A stretch of DNA of 63,435 nt from an uncultured Mediterraneibacter sp. (GTDB lineage: Bacteria > Bacillota > Clostridia > Lachnospirales > Lachnospiraceae), in the NCBI GenBank assembly GCA_944381935.1, contig CALWMN010000016.1:1-63435 (forward strand), read 5' to 3'. The position numbers and the translations under genes were made by a program. How positions within the stretch are numbered: position 1 is the stretch's first letter; each line of letters opens with the position of its first letter. Positions 51,902-60,455 of the stretch are shown piece after piece. The notes under the pieces are model-generated. The model saw nothing but the letters and a program-made list of their open reading frames with translations. It did not search any database and had not been told where the DNA came from.

Positions 51902-53431
51902 ATGGGGATTAAAATTATTTTACTCGTGTTATTTTTTGCGGTGATGGTCGGGGTCGGCATCTATTCCAGGCGCCACGTCACCAGCGTGGACGGCTTTGTC
52001 CTTGGCGGAAGGGGTGTCGGGCCCTGGCTTACGGCGTTTGCATATGGGACATCCTATTTCTCTGCGGTGGTGTTTGTCGGATATGCCGGACAGTTCGGAT
52101 GGAAATACGGAATTGCCAGCACCTGGATCGGCATAGGGAATGCAGTCCTGGGAAGCCTGCTTGCATGGGTTGTCCTGGGAAGGCGGACCAAGGTTATGAC
52201 CCAGCACCTCGGGAGCAAGACCATGCCGGATTTTTTTGGAGAGCGCTATGGGAGCAAACCGTTAAAAATTGCTTCCTCTGTCATTGTGTTTGTGTTTCTG
52301 ATCCCGTATACGGCATCTGTGTACAACGGCCTTTCCAGGCTTTTTGAGATGGCGTTTAATATCCCCTATGCGTGGTGTGTGATTGCAATGGCAGTATTTA
52401 CGGCGCTCTACGTGATACTCGGAGGGTATATGGCAACTGCCATTAACGATTTCATCCAGGGGATCATCATGCTGATCGGGATTGTAGCGGTGATTGCAGC
52501 CGTCTTAAGCGGCCAGGGCGGATTCATGAGTGCGATATCCGAGATGGCCCTGATTCCCAGTGATGTTCCGATAACCGAGGGGCAGCCGGGAGCGTTCACC
52601 TCATTCTTTGGGCCGGACCCGCTGAATCTTTTGGGCGTCGTCATACTGACCTCTCTCGGAACATGGGGCCTGCCGCAGATGATTGGGAAATTCTATGCGA
52701 TAAAAGATGAGAAATCCATCAATACGGGAACCGTGATCTCGACCTTGTTCGCGATTGTAGTTTCAGGCGGGTGCTATTTCCTCGGAGGGTTTGCACGGCT
52801 GTTCGATTCTGCTGAAATTTATGACCAGGCTACAGGCGCCGTTGTATATGACAGCATTATTCCATATATGCTCTCTGCGCTTCCGGATATTCTGATCGGG
52901 ATTGTAGTAGTTCTTGTCCTCTCAGCTTCCATGTCCACGCTGTCGTCCCTGGTCCTGACGTCCAGTTCCACAATGACGCTGGACCTGCTGAAGGACAATA
53001 TTTTGAAAAAGATGAGCGAGAAAAAACAGATCGTGACCATGCAGGTTCTGATCGTGTTCTTTATCGTAGTCTCGGTTGTGATTGCGCTTGACCCGCCGAC
53101 TTTTATCGCGCAGCTTATGGGAATTTCCTGGGGAGCCCTGGCAGGAGCTTTCCTCGCGCCGTTTCTCTATGGGCTGTACTGGAAGGGGGTCACAAAGGCA
53201 GGGGTATGGGCAGGATTCCTGGCAGGTGTGGGTATCACGGTATCTAATATGCTGACCGGATATATTGAATCCCCGATCAACGCGGGAGCAGCGGCGATGA
53301 TTGCCGGTCTTGTCATTGTCCCGGCAGTCAGCTTCGTATCACCGAAGCTGAACAAGGGGAAGGTGGAGGAAATATTTGAGTGTTATGATGAAAAGGTGAC
53401 GATTACGAAAAAACGGTCGCTGGAACAGTAA
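51902..53431 (+). CDS. Sodium:solute symporter (SSS family)
   Basis: A 509-residue membrane protein with about 13 hydrophobic segments, matching the SSS (PutP/PanF-like) family that uses sodium to import sugars, amino acids or organic acids. Clear stretches are GFVLGGRGVGPWLTAFAYGT, LGGYMATAINDFIQGIIM and VLVLSASMSTLSSLVLTSSS, the last lining the sodium site. GGAAGGG precedes ATG 51902. It is monocistronic with its own leader and terminator. The substrate is unknown; proline/pantothenate-like members are closest by eye. Confidence 0.93.
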   Translation: MGIKIILLVLFFAVMVGVGIYSRRHVTSVDGFVLGGRGVGPWLTAFAYGTSYFSAVVFVGYAGQFGWKYGIASTWIGIGNAVLGSLLAWVVLGRRTKVMTQHLGSKTMPDFFGERYGSKPLKIASSVIVFVFLIPYTASVYNGLSRLFEMAFNIPYAWCVIAMAVFTALYVILGGYMATAINDFIQGIIMLIGIVAVIAAVLSGQGGFMSAISEMALIPSDVPITEGQPGAFTSFFGPDPLNLLGVVILTSLGTWGLPQMIGKFYAIKDEKSINTGTVISTLFAIVVSGGCYFLGGFARLFDSAEIYDQATGAVVYDSIIPYMLSALPDILIGIVVVLVLSASMSTLSSLVLTSSSTMTLDLLKDNILKKMSEKKQIVTMQVLIVFFIVVSVVIALDPPTFIAQLMGISWGALAGAFLAPFLYGLYWKGVTKAGVWAGFLAGVGITVSNMLTGYIESPINAGAAAMIAGLVIVPAVSFVSPKLNKGKVEEIFECYDEKVTITKKRSLEQ

Positions 53432-53441
53432 AAACAGGAGG

Positions 53442-53497
53442 CGGTCTTCTGGATGTGGTTTTTTCCTGCATCTGGAAGACTGTTTTTATTTTTTTAT
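53442..53497 (+). terminator. Terminator after the symporter gene
   Basis: A 14-bp stem with three G-U pairs (53442-53455 with 53469-53482), followed by a long T-rich run to 53497. Confidence 0.85.
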
Positions 53498-53507
53498 GAA
53501 GCAGGTC

Positions 53508-53710
53508 TTGTAGCATGGAATTATCTGTGTTATTCTGAATATAGAGATTGCGGAAGCGTAATCCACATTTATACCAGGCGCCTGTCAGACGCCTGATCTT
53601 GGAAGGTATGGATCTCATACCCGGCAGGTACTTCGGCACTCTGCGCCGTCCTGCTTCACGGAAGGACCCCAGAAGGGAATACATCAGTACAGGGAGAAAG
53701 TATGCCCGTA
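53508..53710 (+). ncRNA. Possible structured RNA in the 365-nt gap before recA
   Basis: No convincing gene lies between the symporter terminator and recA. A promoter-like pair TTGTAG (53508-53513) and TATTCT (53531-53536), 17 nt apart, is followed by a chain of hairpins: GATTGCG...CGTAATC (53546-53563, GAAG loop), AGGCG/CGCCT (53576-53594), and GGTATG/CATACC (53605-53621). More follow near 53622-53648 (CGGC...GCCG), 53648-53667 (GTCCT/AGGAC) and 53688-53709. GGTAT (53605-53609) can pair either with ATACC at 53571-53575 or with ATACC at 53617-53621. I do not recognise the RNA. It could also be decayed sequence. Confidence 0.35.
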
Positions 53711-53784
53711 ACAATCACGAAGAAAGGAGATGAGTACGTTCTATTGTACATGTAAGGGGATAAGGTCAGAAGAGTAAATTGTAG

Positions 53785-53838
53785 TTGACATTTTACAATA
53801 AGTATAATACTATAATATCACATGCGAACAATTGTTCG
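53785..53838 (+). promoter_or_regulatory. recA promoter with LexA (SOS) box
   Basis: Perfect TTGACA (53785-53790), with TACTAT (53808-53813) at 17 nt or other TATAAT-like hexamers around it. The perfect palindrome CGAACAATTGTTCG (53825-53838) matches the CGAAC-N4-GTTCG core of the Firmicute LexA/DinR box. It lies just downstream of the -10, a classic repressor position. Confidence 0.88.
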
Positions 53839-53862
53839 ATAACTGAGAAGGAGAACAGAACT

Positions 53863-54912
53863 ATGGCAAATAGCAATGAAGACAGGAAGAAGGCGCTGGA
53901 TGCGGCGATTGCGAAACTGGAGAAAGACTTCGGGAAAGGGACGGTGATGCGCCTGGGAGAATCAGGGGCGCATGCGGCAGTGGAGACCGTCCCCACAGGA
54001 TGTTTAAGCCTTGATCTTGCGCTTGGGCTCGGAGGCGTCCCGAAAGGGCGTATTATAGAAGTATACGGACCGGAGTCAAGCGGTAAGACGACAGTGGCGC
54101 TGCATATGATAGCAGAGGTACAAAAGCGCGGCGGCATCGCAGGGTTCATCGACGCGGAGCATGCGCTGGACCCGGTATACGCCAAGAATATAGGGGTAGA
54201 CATCGATGAGCTGTATATTTCCCAGCCGGACAGCGGGGACCAGGCGCTTGAGATCGCGGAGACGATGGTGCGCTCCGGGGCAATCGACATCATTGTCATC
54301 GACTCTGTCGCAGCCCTGGTGCCCAGGCAGGAGATCGAAGGAGACATGGGGGACAGCCATGTGGGACTTCAGGCAAGGCTGATGTCACAGGCGCTAAGGA
54401 AGCTCACACCCGTTATCAGCAAGTCCAACTGCGTTGTGATCTTCATCAACCAGCTCCGCGAGAAGGTCGGCGTTATGTTTGGCAATCCCGAGACGACGAC
54501 AGGCGGGCGTGCGCTGAAATTCTATGCATCCGTTCGCATGGATGTCAGAAGGATTGAGACGCTTAAGCAGAGCGGCGAGATGGTGGGCAACCGCACCCGC
54601 ATCAAGATTGTGAAAAATAAAATAGCGCCCCCGTTTAAAGAGGCAGAATTTGATATCATGTTCGGCAAAGGGATCTCCAGGGAGGGTGATATCCTCGACC
54701 TTGCAGCAGGAATCGATGTGGTCAAGAAAAGCGGGGCATGGTACGCGTACGAGGGCGAGAAGATCGGCCAGGGAAGGGAGAATGCGAAAGCTTATCTCGA
54801 GAGCCATCCGGAAGTCATGGAAGAGCTGGACCGGAAGGTACGCGCGCATTATCATCTGGCAGGAGAAGAGCCGGAGGAAGAACAGGATAAGAAAGGCGCA
54901 CAGAAGCCGTGA
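53863..54912 (+). CDS. recA: Recombinase RecA
   Basis: A 349-residue DNA strand-exchange ATPase and LexA co-protease. Walker A is GPESSGKTT, and the core runs [35 protein letters not shown] and the L2 loop region [20 protein letters not shown]. Normal length with an acidic tail ([12 protein letters not shown]). ATG 53863 follows AGAAGGAG; the frame is open to 53785 through the promoter, but the start given matches the family N-terminus. It overlaps recX by 4 nt. Confidence 0.98.
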   Translation: MANSNEDRKKALDAAIAKLEKDFGKGTVMRLGESGAHAAVETVPTGCLSLDLALGLGGVPKGRIIEVYGPESSGKTTVALHMIAEVQKRGGIAGFIDAEHALDPVYAKNIGVDIDELYISQPDSGDQALEIAETMVRSGAIDIIVIDSVAALVPRQEIEGDMGDSHVGLQARLMSQALRKLTPVISKSNCVVIFINQLREKVGVMFGNPETTTGGRALKFYASVRMDVRRIETLKQSGEMVGNRTRIKIVKNKIAPPFKEAEFDIMFGKGISREGDILDLAAGIDVVKKSGAWYAYEGEKIGQGRENAKAYLESHPEVMEELDRKVRAHYHLAGEEPEEEQDKKGAQKP

Positions 54913-55523
54913 CTGTGACAAGGACAGAACCACTGACGAAGACAAAATACAGAATCTATCTGGACGGTGCGTTCGCATTTGTCCTGTATAAGGGTGAAAT
55001 GTCGCGCTACGGGATCAGGGAAGGGGAGGAAATTTCAGAGGAGACCCTGCAGAGAATCCGGGCAGAGGTTCTTCTGAAGCGTGCCAGGAAAAGGGCTCTG
55101 CACCTTCTGGAGGATATGGACAGGACCGAGGCTTCCCTGAGGGAGAAGCTGAGGCAGGGGATGTATCCGGAGGATGTGATCGACAATGCGGTCGATTACG
55201 TCAAGTCCTTCGGATACCTGAATGACGCACGCTATGCAGAGAATTATGTCAGGAGCAGGATGGGCTCAAAGAGCAGAATGGAGATCAGGTCCCTCCTTTC
55301 ACAGAAAGGACTTTCGGCCGAACTGATTGAAGCAGCCTTTGAAGCTTGCGGACAGCGGGAAGCAGAGCAGGATGCGATCCGAAAGATTTTGAGGAAAAAG
55401 CGGCTGGATCCGCGGACTGCAGATGAGGCGCAGATGCAGAAAATATACGCATATCTGGGGCGCAGAGGCTTCTCGTATGATGCCGTCCGTCAAGTGATAC
55501 AAAATTATAGTGACAATGCTTGA
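54909..55523 (+). CDS. recX: Recombination regulator RecX
   Basis: A 204-residue helical protein that binds RecA filaments and modulates them. RecX three-helix repeats are visible: [43 protein letters not shown] and [14 protein letters not shown]. The start GTG 54909 overlaps the recA stop (GTGA), the usual coupled arrangement, so it falls under the same SOS control. The N-terminal 60 residues form the extra beta-domain typical of Clostridia. Confidence 0.93.
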   Translation: MTVTRTEPLTKTKYRIYLDGAFAFVLYKGEMSRYGIREGEEISEETLQRIRAEVLLKRARKRALHLLEDMDRTEASLREKLRQGMYPEDVIDNAVDYVKSFGYLNDARYAENYVRSRMGSKSRMEIRSLLSQKGLSAELIEAAFEACGQREAEQDAIRKILRKKRLDPRTADEAQMQKIYAYLGRRGFSYDAVRQVIQNYSDNA

Positions 55524-55548
55524 CATTGTTGTGAAAACAGTATAAAAT
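55520..55548 (+). promoter_or_regulatory. Sigma-A promoter for rny
   Basis: Perfect TTGACA (55520-55525), 17 nt, TAAAAT (55543-55548), beginning inside the recX stop region. Confidence 0.68.
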
Positions 55549-55604
55549 TTAACTGTTGTATTTTGATATAATGTACAATGAAAATTGAATAAGGAGGTGC
55601 TCCT

Positions 55605-57164
55605 GTGCAATTAAGTCTAGGTTTATGCATAGGCATTGCTGTGGCCCTCGCGTTGATAGTTGGTATTATCGCCCACTTTGCGACGGTTTCCCGTCTGAAG
55701 AAAAATGCAGAGAACAAGATCGGAAATGCGGAGAGCAGAGCAAGGGAGATAATCGACGATGCTGTAAAAACTGCTGAGACAACGAAAAAGGAAGCTCTTT
55801 TGGAAGTAAAGGAAGAGTCTATCAAGACCAAGAACGATCTTGAGAAAGAGACTAAGGAAAGAAGAGCGGAACTGCAGCGCTATGAGAAGAGAGTGCTTGC
55901 AAAGGAAGAAGCTGTCGAGAAGCGGTCCGACGTACTTGAACACCGGGAAACTAAAATTACAGCAAAGGAAGAGCAACTGCGCCAGCGTGAAGCCAGAGTA
56001 GAAGAACTTAGTCGGAAACGCGAACAGGAACTGGAACGAATTTCAGGACTTACCTCCGAACAGGCAAAAGAATATCTGTTGAAAACTGTTGAAGAAGATG
56101 TTAAGCATGACACAGCCAGAATGATCAGGGAGCAGGAGGCACAGGCGAAGGAAGAGGCGGACAAGAAAGCGAAAGAGTATGTCGTCAACGCAATTCAGCG
56201 CTGTGCGGCTGATCATGTGGCAGAAACCACGATCTCGGTGGTACAGCTGCCGAGTGACGAGATGAAAGGAAGAATTATCGGGCGTGAAGGCCGTAATATC
56301 AGGACGCTGGAGACGCTGACAGGCGTTGAGCTGATCATTGATGATACACCGGAAGCGGTCGTATTATCCGGCTTTGACCCGATCCGCCGCGAGGTTGCAA
56401 GGATCGCCCTTGAGAGACTGATCGTGGACGGAAGAATCCATCCTGCCAGAATTGAGGAGACAGTGGAAAAGGCGCAGAAAGAGGTCGAGGCTATGATCCG
56501 GGAAGAAGGAGAAGCAGCGACTCTGGAAGTGGGTGTGCCGGGTATCCACCCCGAACTGATCCGGCTTCTGGGAAGAATGAAGTTCAGGACGAGTTATGGA
56601 CAGAACGCCCTGAAACATTCGATAGAAGTAGCGCAGCTGTCCGGACTCCTTGCAGGGGAGATCGGATTGGACGTCAGAGTGGCGAAAAGGGCAGGTCTTC
56701 TGCATGATATAGGAAAATCCATTGATCACGATGTAGAGGGATCACATATCCAGATCGGAGCAGACCTTTGTAGAAAATATAAGGAGTCTGCTACCGTTAT
56801 TAATGCTGTGGAGGCGCATCACGGAGATGTTGAGCCTCAGAGCCTGATCGCCTGTGTGGTCCAGGCTGCGGATACAATATCGGCAGCAAGACCGGGAGCG
56901 AGAAGGGAAACAATTGAAACATATACAAACAGATTGAAACAGTTAGAAGAGATTTCCAACCAGTTCAAAGGTGTGGAGAAGTCTTTTGCCGTTCAGGCAG
57001 GAAGAGAAATTCGCGTTATGGTAGTTCCGGAGCAGGTATCTGACGATGATATGGTGCTTATGGCAAGGGATATTGCGAAACAGATTGAGTTTGAGCTTGA
57101 ATATCCCGGACAGATTAAGGTAAATGTAATCCGTGAGTCACGGGCAACAGATTATGCAAAATAA
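55605..57164 (+). CDS. rny: Ribonuclease Y
   Basis: A 519-residue membrane-anchored endoribonuclease that starts decay of many mRNAs. Parts in order: an N-terminal membrane segment (about 3-24), a long charged coiled coil (about 30-200), a KH domain with [15 protein letters not shown], then an HD domain with [13 protein letters not shown] and [12 protein letters not shown]. Full family length. The start is GTG 55605 after AAGGAGGTG. Confidence 0.97.
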   Translation: MQLSLGLCIGIAVALALIVGIIAHFATVSRLKKNAENKIGNAESRAREIIDDAVKTAETTKKEALLEVKEESIKTKNDLEKETKERRAELQRYEKRVLAKEEAVEKRSDVLEHRETKITAKEEQLRQREARVEELSRKREQELERISGLTSEQAKEYLLKTVEEDVKHDTARMIREQEAQAKEEADKKAKEYVVNAIQRCAADHVAETTISVVQLPSDEMKGRIIGREGRNIRTLETLTGVELIIDDTPEAVVLSGFDPIRREVARIALERLIVDGRIHPARIEETVEKAQKEVEAMIREEGEAATLEVGVPGIHPELIRLLGRMKFRTSYGQNALKHSIEVAQLSGLLAGEIGLDVRVAKRAGLLHDIGKSIDHDVEGSHIQIGADLCRKYKESATVINAVEAHHGDVEPQSLIACVVQAADTISAARPGARRETIETYTNRLKQLEEISNQFKGVEKSFAVQAGREIRVMVVPEQVSDDDMVLMARDIAKQIEFELEYPGQIKVNVIRESRATDYAK

Positions 57165-57195
57165 TCAGGATCATAACGAAAGAAGAAAAGATGCG

Positions 57196-57222
57196 GCCCT
57201 TGTCGAAAGACGAGGGCTTTCT
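57196..57222 (+). terminator. Probable terminator after rny
   Basis: GCCCTTGTC (57196-57204), GAAA loop, GACGAGGGC (57209-57217) with one wobble pair, then TTTCTC. The T run is short. Confidence 0.6.
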
Positions 57223-57292
57223 CATTCTACAGGGAGATGCGCGAGGTGCAATAAGACGCCACGGACAATTTTATAAGATGGGAGGATCAGAG

Positions 57293-57832
57293 ATGAGCGA
57301 GGAGATCAAAAGATTAAAAAGAGAGCTGAAATATAAAGGGAAGATCATCGATTTCTATCAGGATACAATGGAGATTAACAAGGACCATACGGTGGTATGG
57401 GATTTTATCAAACACAAGGGGGCAGCGGCAGTCGTCCCTGTGCAGGACGATGGCAGGATCCTGATGGTGAGGCAGTACCGCAACGCCCTGGACCGCTATA
57501 CGCTGGAGGTCCCGGCAGGGGCGCTTGACCGGGAAGGGGAGCCGGGAATAGAGTGTGCATCCAGGGAGTTGGAGGAGGAGACGGGGTACAGAAGCGAAAA
57601 TCTTGAGTGGCTGATTACGCTTCGTACGACGGTTGCTTTCTGCAACGAGAGAATAGAAGTCTATGTGGCAAAAAATCTCATCCCCTCCAGGCAGCATCTG
57701 GATGAGGACGAATTTATTGATATCAAAGCATATTCAATCGAGGAACTCAAGGAGAAGATCTTCTCCGGTGAGATTGAGGATGCAAAGACAGTCTCCGCCC
57801 TTCTGGCCTACGATGTGAAATACAGAAAATAG
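57293..57832 (+). CDS. Nudix hydrolase, ADP-ribose pyrophosphatase-like
   Basis: A 179-residue enzyme of the NudF type. The Nudix core is ECASRELEEETGY (REXXEEXG pattern), preceded by the typical VRQYRNALDRYTLEVPAGAL and followed by TTVAFCNERIEVYVAKNL. Such enzymes split ADP-ribose into AMP and ribose 5-phosphate. ATG 57293 follows GGGAGG; the longer open frame begins inside the rny terminator and is not used. A SpoIIM-like gene follows; nudF and spoIIM are also near neighbours in Bacillus. Confidence 0.92.
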   Translation: MSEEIKRLKRELKYKGKIIDFYQDTMEINKDHTVVWDFIKHKGAAAVVPVQDDGRILMVRQYRNALDRYTLEVPAGALDREGEPGIECASRELEEETGYRSENLEWLITLRTTVAFCNERIEVYVAKNLIPSRQHLDEDEFIDIKAYSIEELKEKIFSGEIEDAKTVSALLAYDVKYRK

Positions 57833-57859
57833 AATAAATGAAAAGTCCCGGCATATAAT
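57832..57859 (+). promoter_or_regulatory. Near-consensus sigma-E promoter before the SpoIIM-like gene
   Basis: CATATAAT (57852-57859) differs by one base from the sigma-E -10 CATACAMT. GAATAAA (57832-57838) matches five of seven -35 positions, at 13 nt rather than 14. Confidence 0.45.
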
Positions 57860-57888
57860 GAATTATCTTAACCAGGGGAGGAATTGCC

Positions 57889-58428
57889 TTGAAGATACTT
57901 CACACAAGAAAGCAGCTCCTTGCTTTCTTTATGCCGGGTTTTCTGCTCGGCGTGCTGTATGTAAACCTGCTTGCGAAGAAATATGTTGCGGAGCCGGGAA
58001 TATTCAGCGATTACTTTCTGAATCAGTTCCAGAGCGTTGAGATTGTCCCGGAGGAATACGTCTGGTATTTATTACGGCTTCGGCTCCTGCCGTTTCTCGC
58101 CCTGGGAGGGCTCTCATTTACAAAGGCAAGAAAGATTGCGGCAGTCTTGTTCATGATTTGGACGGGCATCTCCGGGGGCATCCTGATCTCTACAGCTGTT
58201 CTGAGCATGGGGCTAAAGGGAAGCCTGTTGTGCATGACGGGGATTTTCCCCCAGTTTTTATGTTATATCCCTGCGTATCTGGTATTGGTCTGGTACTGTT
58301 ATTCTTATCCCCAGATCCGCTGGAACCGGCAGAAGACAGTATTTGCTGCCGTCATGCTCTCAGCCGGCATTATTCTGGAAATCTATGTGAATCCTTTCCT
58401 CGTCAGGACATTTCTCTCGACCCTGTAG
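57889..58428 (+). CDS. SpoIIM-like stage II sporulation membrane protein
   Basis: A 179-residue protein with about five membrane segments. The first follows a short basic start (KILHTRKQLLAFFMPGFLLGVLY), and an outward loop spans about 32-60. Similarity to SpoIIM, a subunit of the DMP peptidoglycan hydrolase complex needed for engulfment, is suggested by topology, size, the LGGLSFTKARK region and position after a nudF-like gene. It is not certain by sequence alone. A sigma-E-like promoter just upstream agrees with known spoIIM control. The start is TTG 57889, seven bases after GGGGAGG. Confidence 0.62.
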   Translation: MKILHTRKQLLAFFMPGFLLGVLYVNLLAKKYVAEPGIFSDYFLNQFQSVEIVPEEYVWYLLRLRLLPFLALGGLSFTKARKIAAVLFMIWTGISGGILISTAVLSMGLKGSLLCMTGIFPQFLCYIPAYLVLVWYCYSYPQIRWNRQKTVFAAVMLSAGIILEIYVNPFLVRTFLSTL

Positions 58429-58432
58429 CAGA

Positions 58433-58487
58433 AAAAGATTCCGGCATCGCAATTGCTTTCTGTGATGCCGGAATCTTTTAATTTTTC
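58433..58487. terminator. Strong bidirectional terminator
   Basis: A 16-bp perfect stem (58433-58448 with 58464-58479) with A's on the left and T's on the right. It contains the stop codon of the reverse-strand flippase gene. Confidence 0.9.
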
Positions 58488-59791
58488 CCGGTATTGTGGG
58501 GCCACAGCATCATAACGGCTAACAGGCTTATGGCAAACTGGCTGGCGAGCAGCCCCCAGAGATAACCCTGTATGCCGAACCGGGGGATCATAAGAAACAC
58601 GCCCGCTATACGGACGAGCAGACCTGCTATGTTGATGCAGAGTGTCCATGCGGTCTTGCCAAGCCCGTTTATCGTGCTGATCAGAGCAGAGTTTGTGTAG
58701 AGAAAAGGGCAGATCCAGGAAAGCGTGAGGATAAAACTTCCCGCCATGCTGCTGTGGAAAAGGGTGCTGCCGATAAACCGACCGAAAATAAGAAAAAACA
58801 GGCAGCATGCGAGCCCGAGGAGAAAACAGCTTCCGGCAGTTTTTTTGGTCAGACGTGCAATTCCCGAGTGATTTCCAAGCGCCTGCTTTTCTGCTACGGC
58901 AGGCATCAGCATGACCCCAAGAGAATTTGTAAGTGCCGAGGGGAACAGGATGCAGGGGAGAGCCATTCCGGTAAGGACTCCGTAAATAGAGAGCGCCTCG
59001 CTGGTGCTGTGATGATAGAGTTTAAGGCAGGCGGGAATCGAGGCGGCCTCCACGCTTTGAAGGAGTGTGACGGATGCCCGGTTTGCCGTCAGAGGGAGTG
59101 AGAGGCGGATCAGTTCCCCGGCGTCCTTTCTCATACTGGAAAAACGGTTCTTATTTGTTTTGCCGGACAAAAGCAATCTTGCAGAATAGGCGGCAGATGC
59201 AAATTCTCCGATGACAATGCCTGCTACAGCAATACTGACAGAAGGGGCATGCCCGTTTTTTTGTAGAAAATAGAATAAAAGGACAACAGCAAGAATCCGT
59301 GCTGCCTGCTCAACAAGCTGAGAAAGCGCAGGGATTTTGGCTTTCTGCATCCCATAGCAGTATCCGCAGATACAGCTGTGAACTGCGGCGCACGGGAGAG
59401 AATAGGAGATGATCAGCAGAAGTCTGGCACATCGCGCGTCCCCCAGAAGGCGGACGGCGATCCAGTCAGCATTCTGCTGGATAAGTATAATCTCTGCAAG
59501 AGAGGTCATGCAGGTTAAGAGAAGGGCAGCGCAGAGGATTCCCTTTGTCTCTTCTGATTTTCCCAGGGAAGCTTTTCTTGCAACTGTGCGGGAAAGCGCA
59601 GTCTGGATGCCGGAGCATCCGAGAGAAAAACAAAGAGTATATACAGGAAAAATCAATTGATAGAGCCCCACGCTTTCTTCCCCGAAAGCATGGCTTAGAA
59701 AAATGCGGAAGAAAAACCCCATGAACCGGCTGATAAGTCCGGCTGCCGTAAGGATCAGGGTGCCTTGGATAAGTTTCTGTTTTGCGGGCAT
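58478..59791 (-). CDS. SpoVB/MurJ-family (MOP) lipid-linked oligosaccharide flippase
   Basis: A 437-residue protein with about 12-14 membrane segments of the MOP superfamily. The first segment carries LIQGTLILTAAGLISRFMGF, typical of SpoVB/YtgP/MurJ relatives, and ALSRTVARKASLGK follows. It may move lipid II or a related lipid-linked sugar across the membrane, and SpoVB is needed for spore cortex in Bacillus. ATG 59791 (MPAKQKLIQG) with GAGGTG upstream is preferred; the frame is open to 59863. It lies next to the SpoIIM-like gene but is convergent with it. Sporulation use is inference. Confidence 0.85.
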   Translation of the reverse strand: MPAKQKLIQGTLILTAAGLISRFMGFFFRIFLSHAFGEESVGLYQLIFPVYTLCFSLGCSGIQTALSRTVARKASLGKSEETKGILCAALLLTCMTSLAEIILIQQNADWIAVRLLGDARCARLLLIISYSLPCAAVHSCICGYCYGMQKAKIPALSQLVEQAARILAVVLLFYFLQKNGHAPSVSIAVAGIVIGEFASAAYSARLLLSGKTNKNRFSSMRKDAGELIRLSLPLTANRASVTLLQSVEAASIPACLKLYHHSTSEALSIYGVLTGMALPCILFPSALTNSLGVMLMPAVAEKQALGNHSGIARLTKKTAGSCFLLGLACCLFFLIFGRFIGSTLFHSSMAGSFILTLSWICPFLYTNSALISTINGLGKTAWTLCINIAGLLVRIAGVFLMIPRFGIQGYLWGLLASQFAISLLAVMMLWPHNTGKN

Positions 59792-59871
59792 AGAACACCT
59801 CGGATAAGCGCCGGTTCCGGCAGTGCCGGGCGCACGCGGCATGCTTTTTATAATATATTCCAAATTACGGC

Positions 59872-59930
59872 TTGACAGAACGCGGGACAGGTGATATTCT
59901 ACAAAAGTAAAATCCTAGTAATTTACTAGG
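59872..59930 (+). promoter_or_regulatory. iscR promoter with Rrf2-type palindromic operator
   Basis: Perfect TTGACA (59872-59877), 17 nt, TATTCT (59895-59900). The palindrome CCTAGTAATTTACTAGG (59914-59930; 8-bp arms, one central base) starts just after the likely transcript start. IscR/Rrf2 regulators bind such sites, so feedback control of the Fe-S operon is likely. Confidence 0.82.
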
Positions 59931-59960
59931 AAATAGAGAAGAGAACGGGAAGGTGGAAAA

Positions 59961-60425
59961 GTGAAACTTTCAACAAAAGGAAGATATGGCCTGCGCGCGC
60001 TGATCGACCTGGCACAGTACAGCGGCGACGGAACTCCCGTCTCGACTATGAGCATTTCAGGGCGACAGGATATCTCGGAGAGGTATCTGGAGCAGTTGAT
60101 GGCGATGCTGAAAAAGGCGGGCCTGGTAAAAAGCATCAGAGGCGCAGGAGGAGGATATGTACTGGGCAGGGAACCGGACCAGATTTCGGTCGGCGACGTG
60201 CTGCGTGCGCTGGAGGGCAGCCTGGAGCCGGTGGATTGCGCCGGGCTGGATCCTGACGGAGGATGCCGTGCGGCAGACAGCTGCGTGACCAAATATGTCT
60301 GGAAACGGATCAATGAGAGCATCAGCCGCACAGTAGATGAGATCTGCCTGGACCAGCTCGTAAAGGAGAGCCGGAAGATCAATCCCGAGGACAGGGAGGT
60401 TGACCGTTCCGCCTGCAGAAATTGA
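59961..60425 (+). CDS. iscR: Rrf2-family Fe-S cluster sensing regulator IscR
   Basis: A 154-residue winged-helix regulator. The N-terminus MKLSTKGRYGLRALIDLA and GLVKSIRGAGGGYVL are family marks. Three cysteines, C93, C102 and C108 (E. coli IscR: 92, 98, 104), can hold a 2Fe-2S cluster; spacing is wider between the first two. It senses cluster supply and controls the downstream iscS-iscU-mnmA genes. The start is GTG 59961 with GGGAAGGTGG upstream. Confidence 0.93.
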   Translation: MKLSTKGRYGLRALIDLAQYSGDGTPVSTMSISGRQDISERYLEQLMAMLKKAGLVKSIRGAGGGYVLGREPDQISVGDVLRALEGSLEPVDCAGLDPDGGCRAADSCVTKYVWKRINESISRTVDEICLDQLVKESRKINPEDREVDRSACRN

Positions 60426-60455
60426 TCATACACAAGAAAATGGAGGTATATAAAA

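Noticed and set aside
53403-53714. A 103-codon minus-strand frame in the same gap
   Set aside because: It runs antisense through the symporter terminator and shows no family features.
53548-53733. A 61-codon forward frame in the gap before recA
   Set aside because: No proper start with ribosome binding site, Arg-rich odd composition, and it runs through perfect hairpins; an RNA reading fits better.
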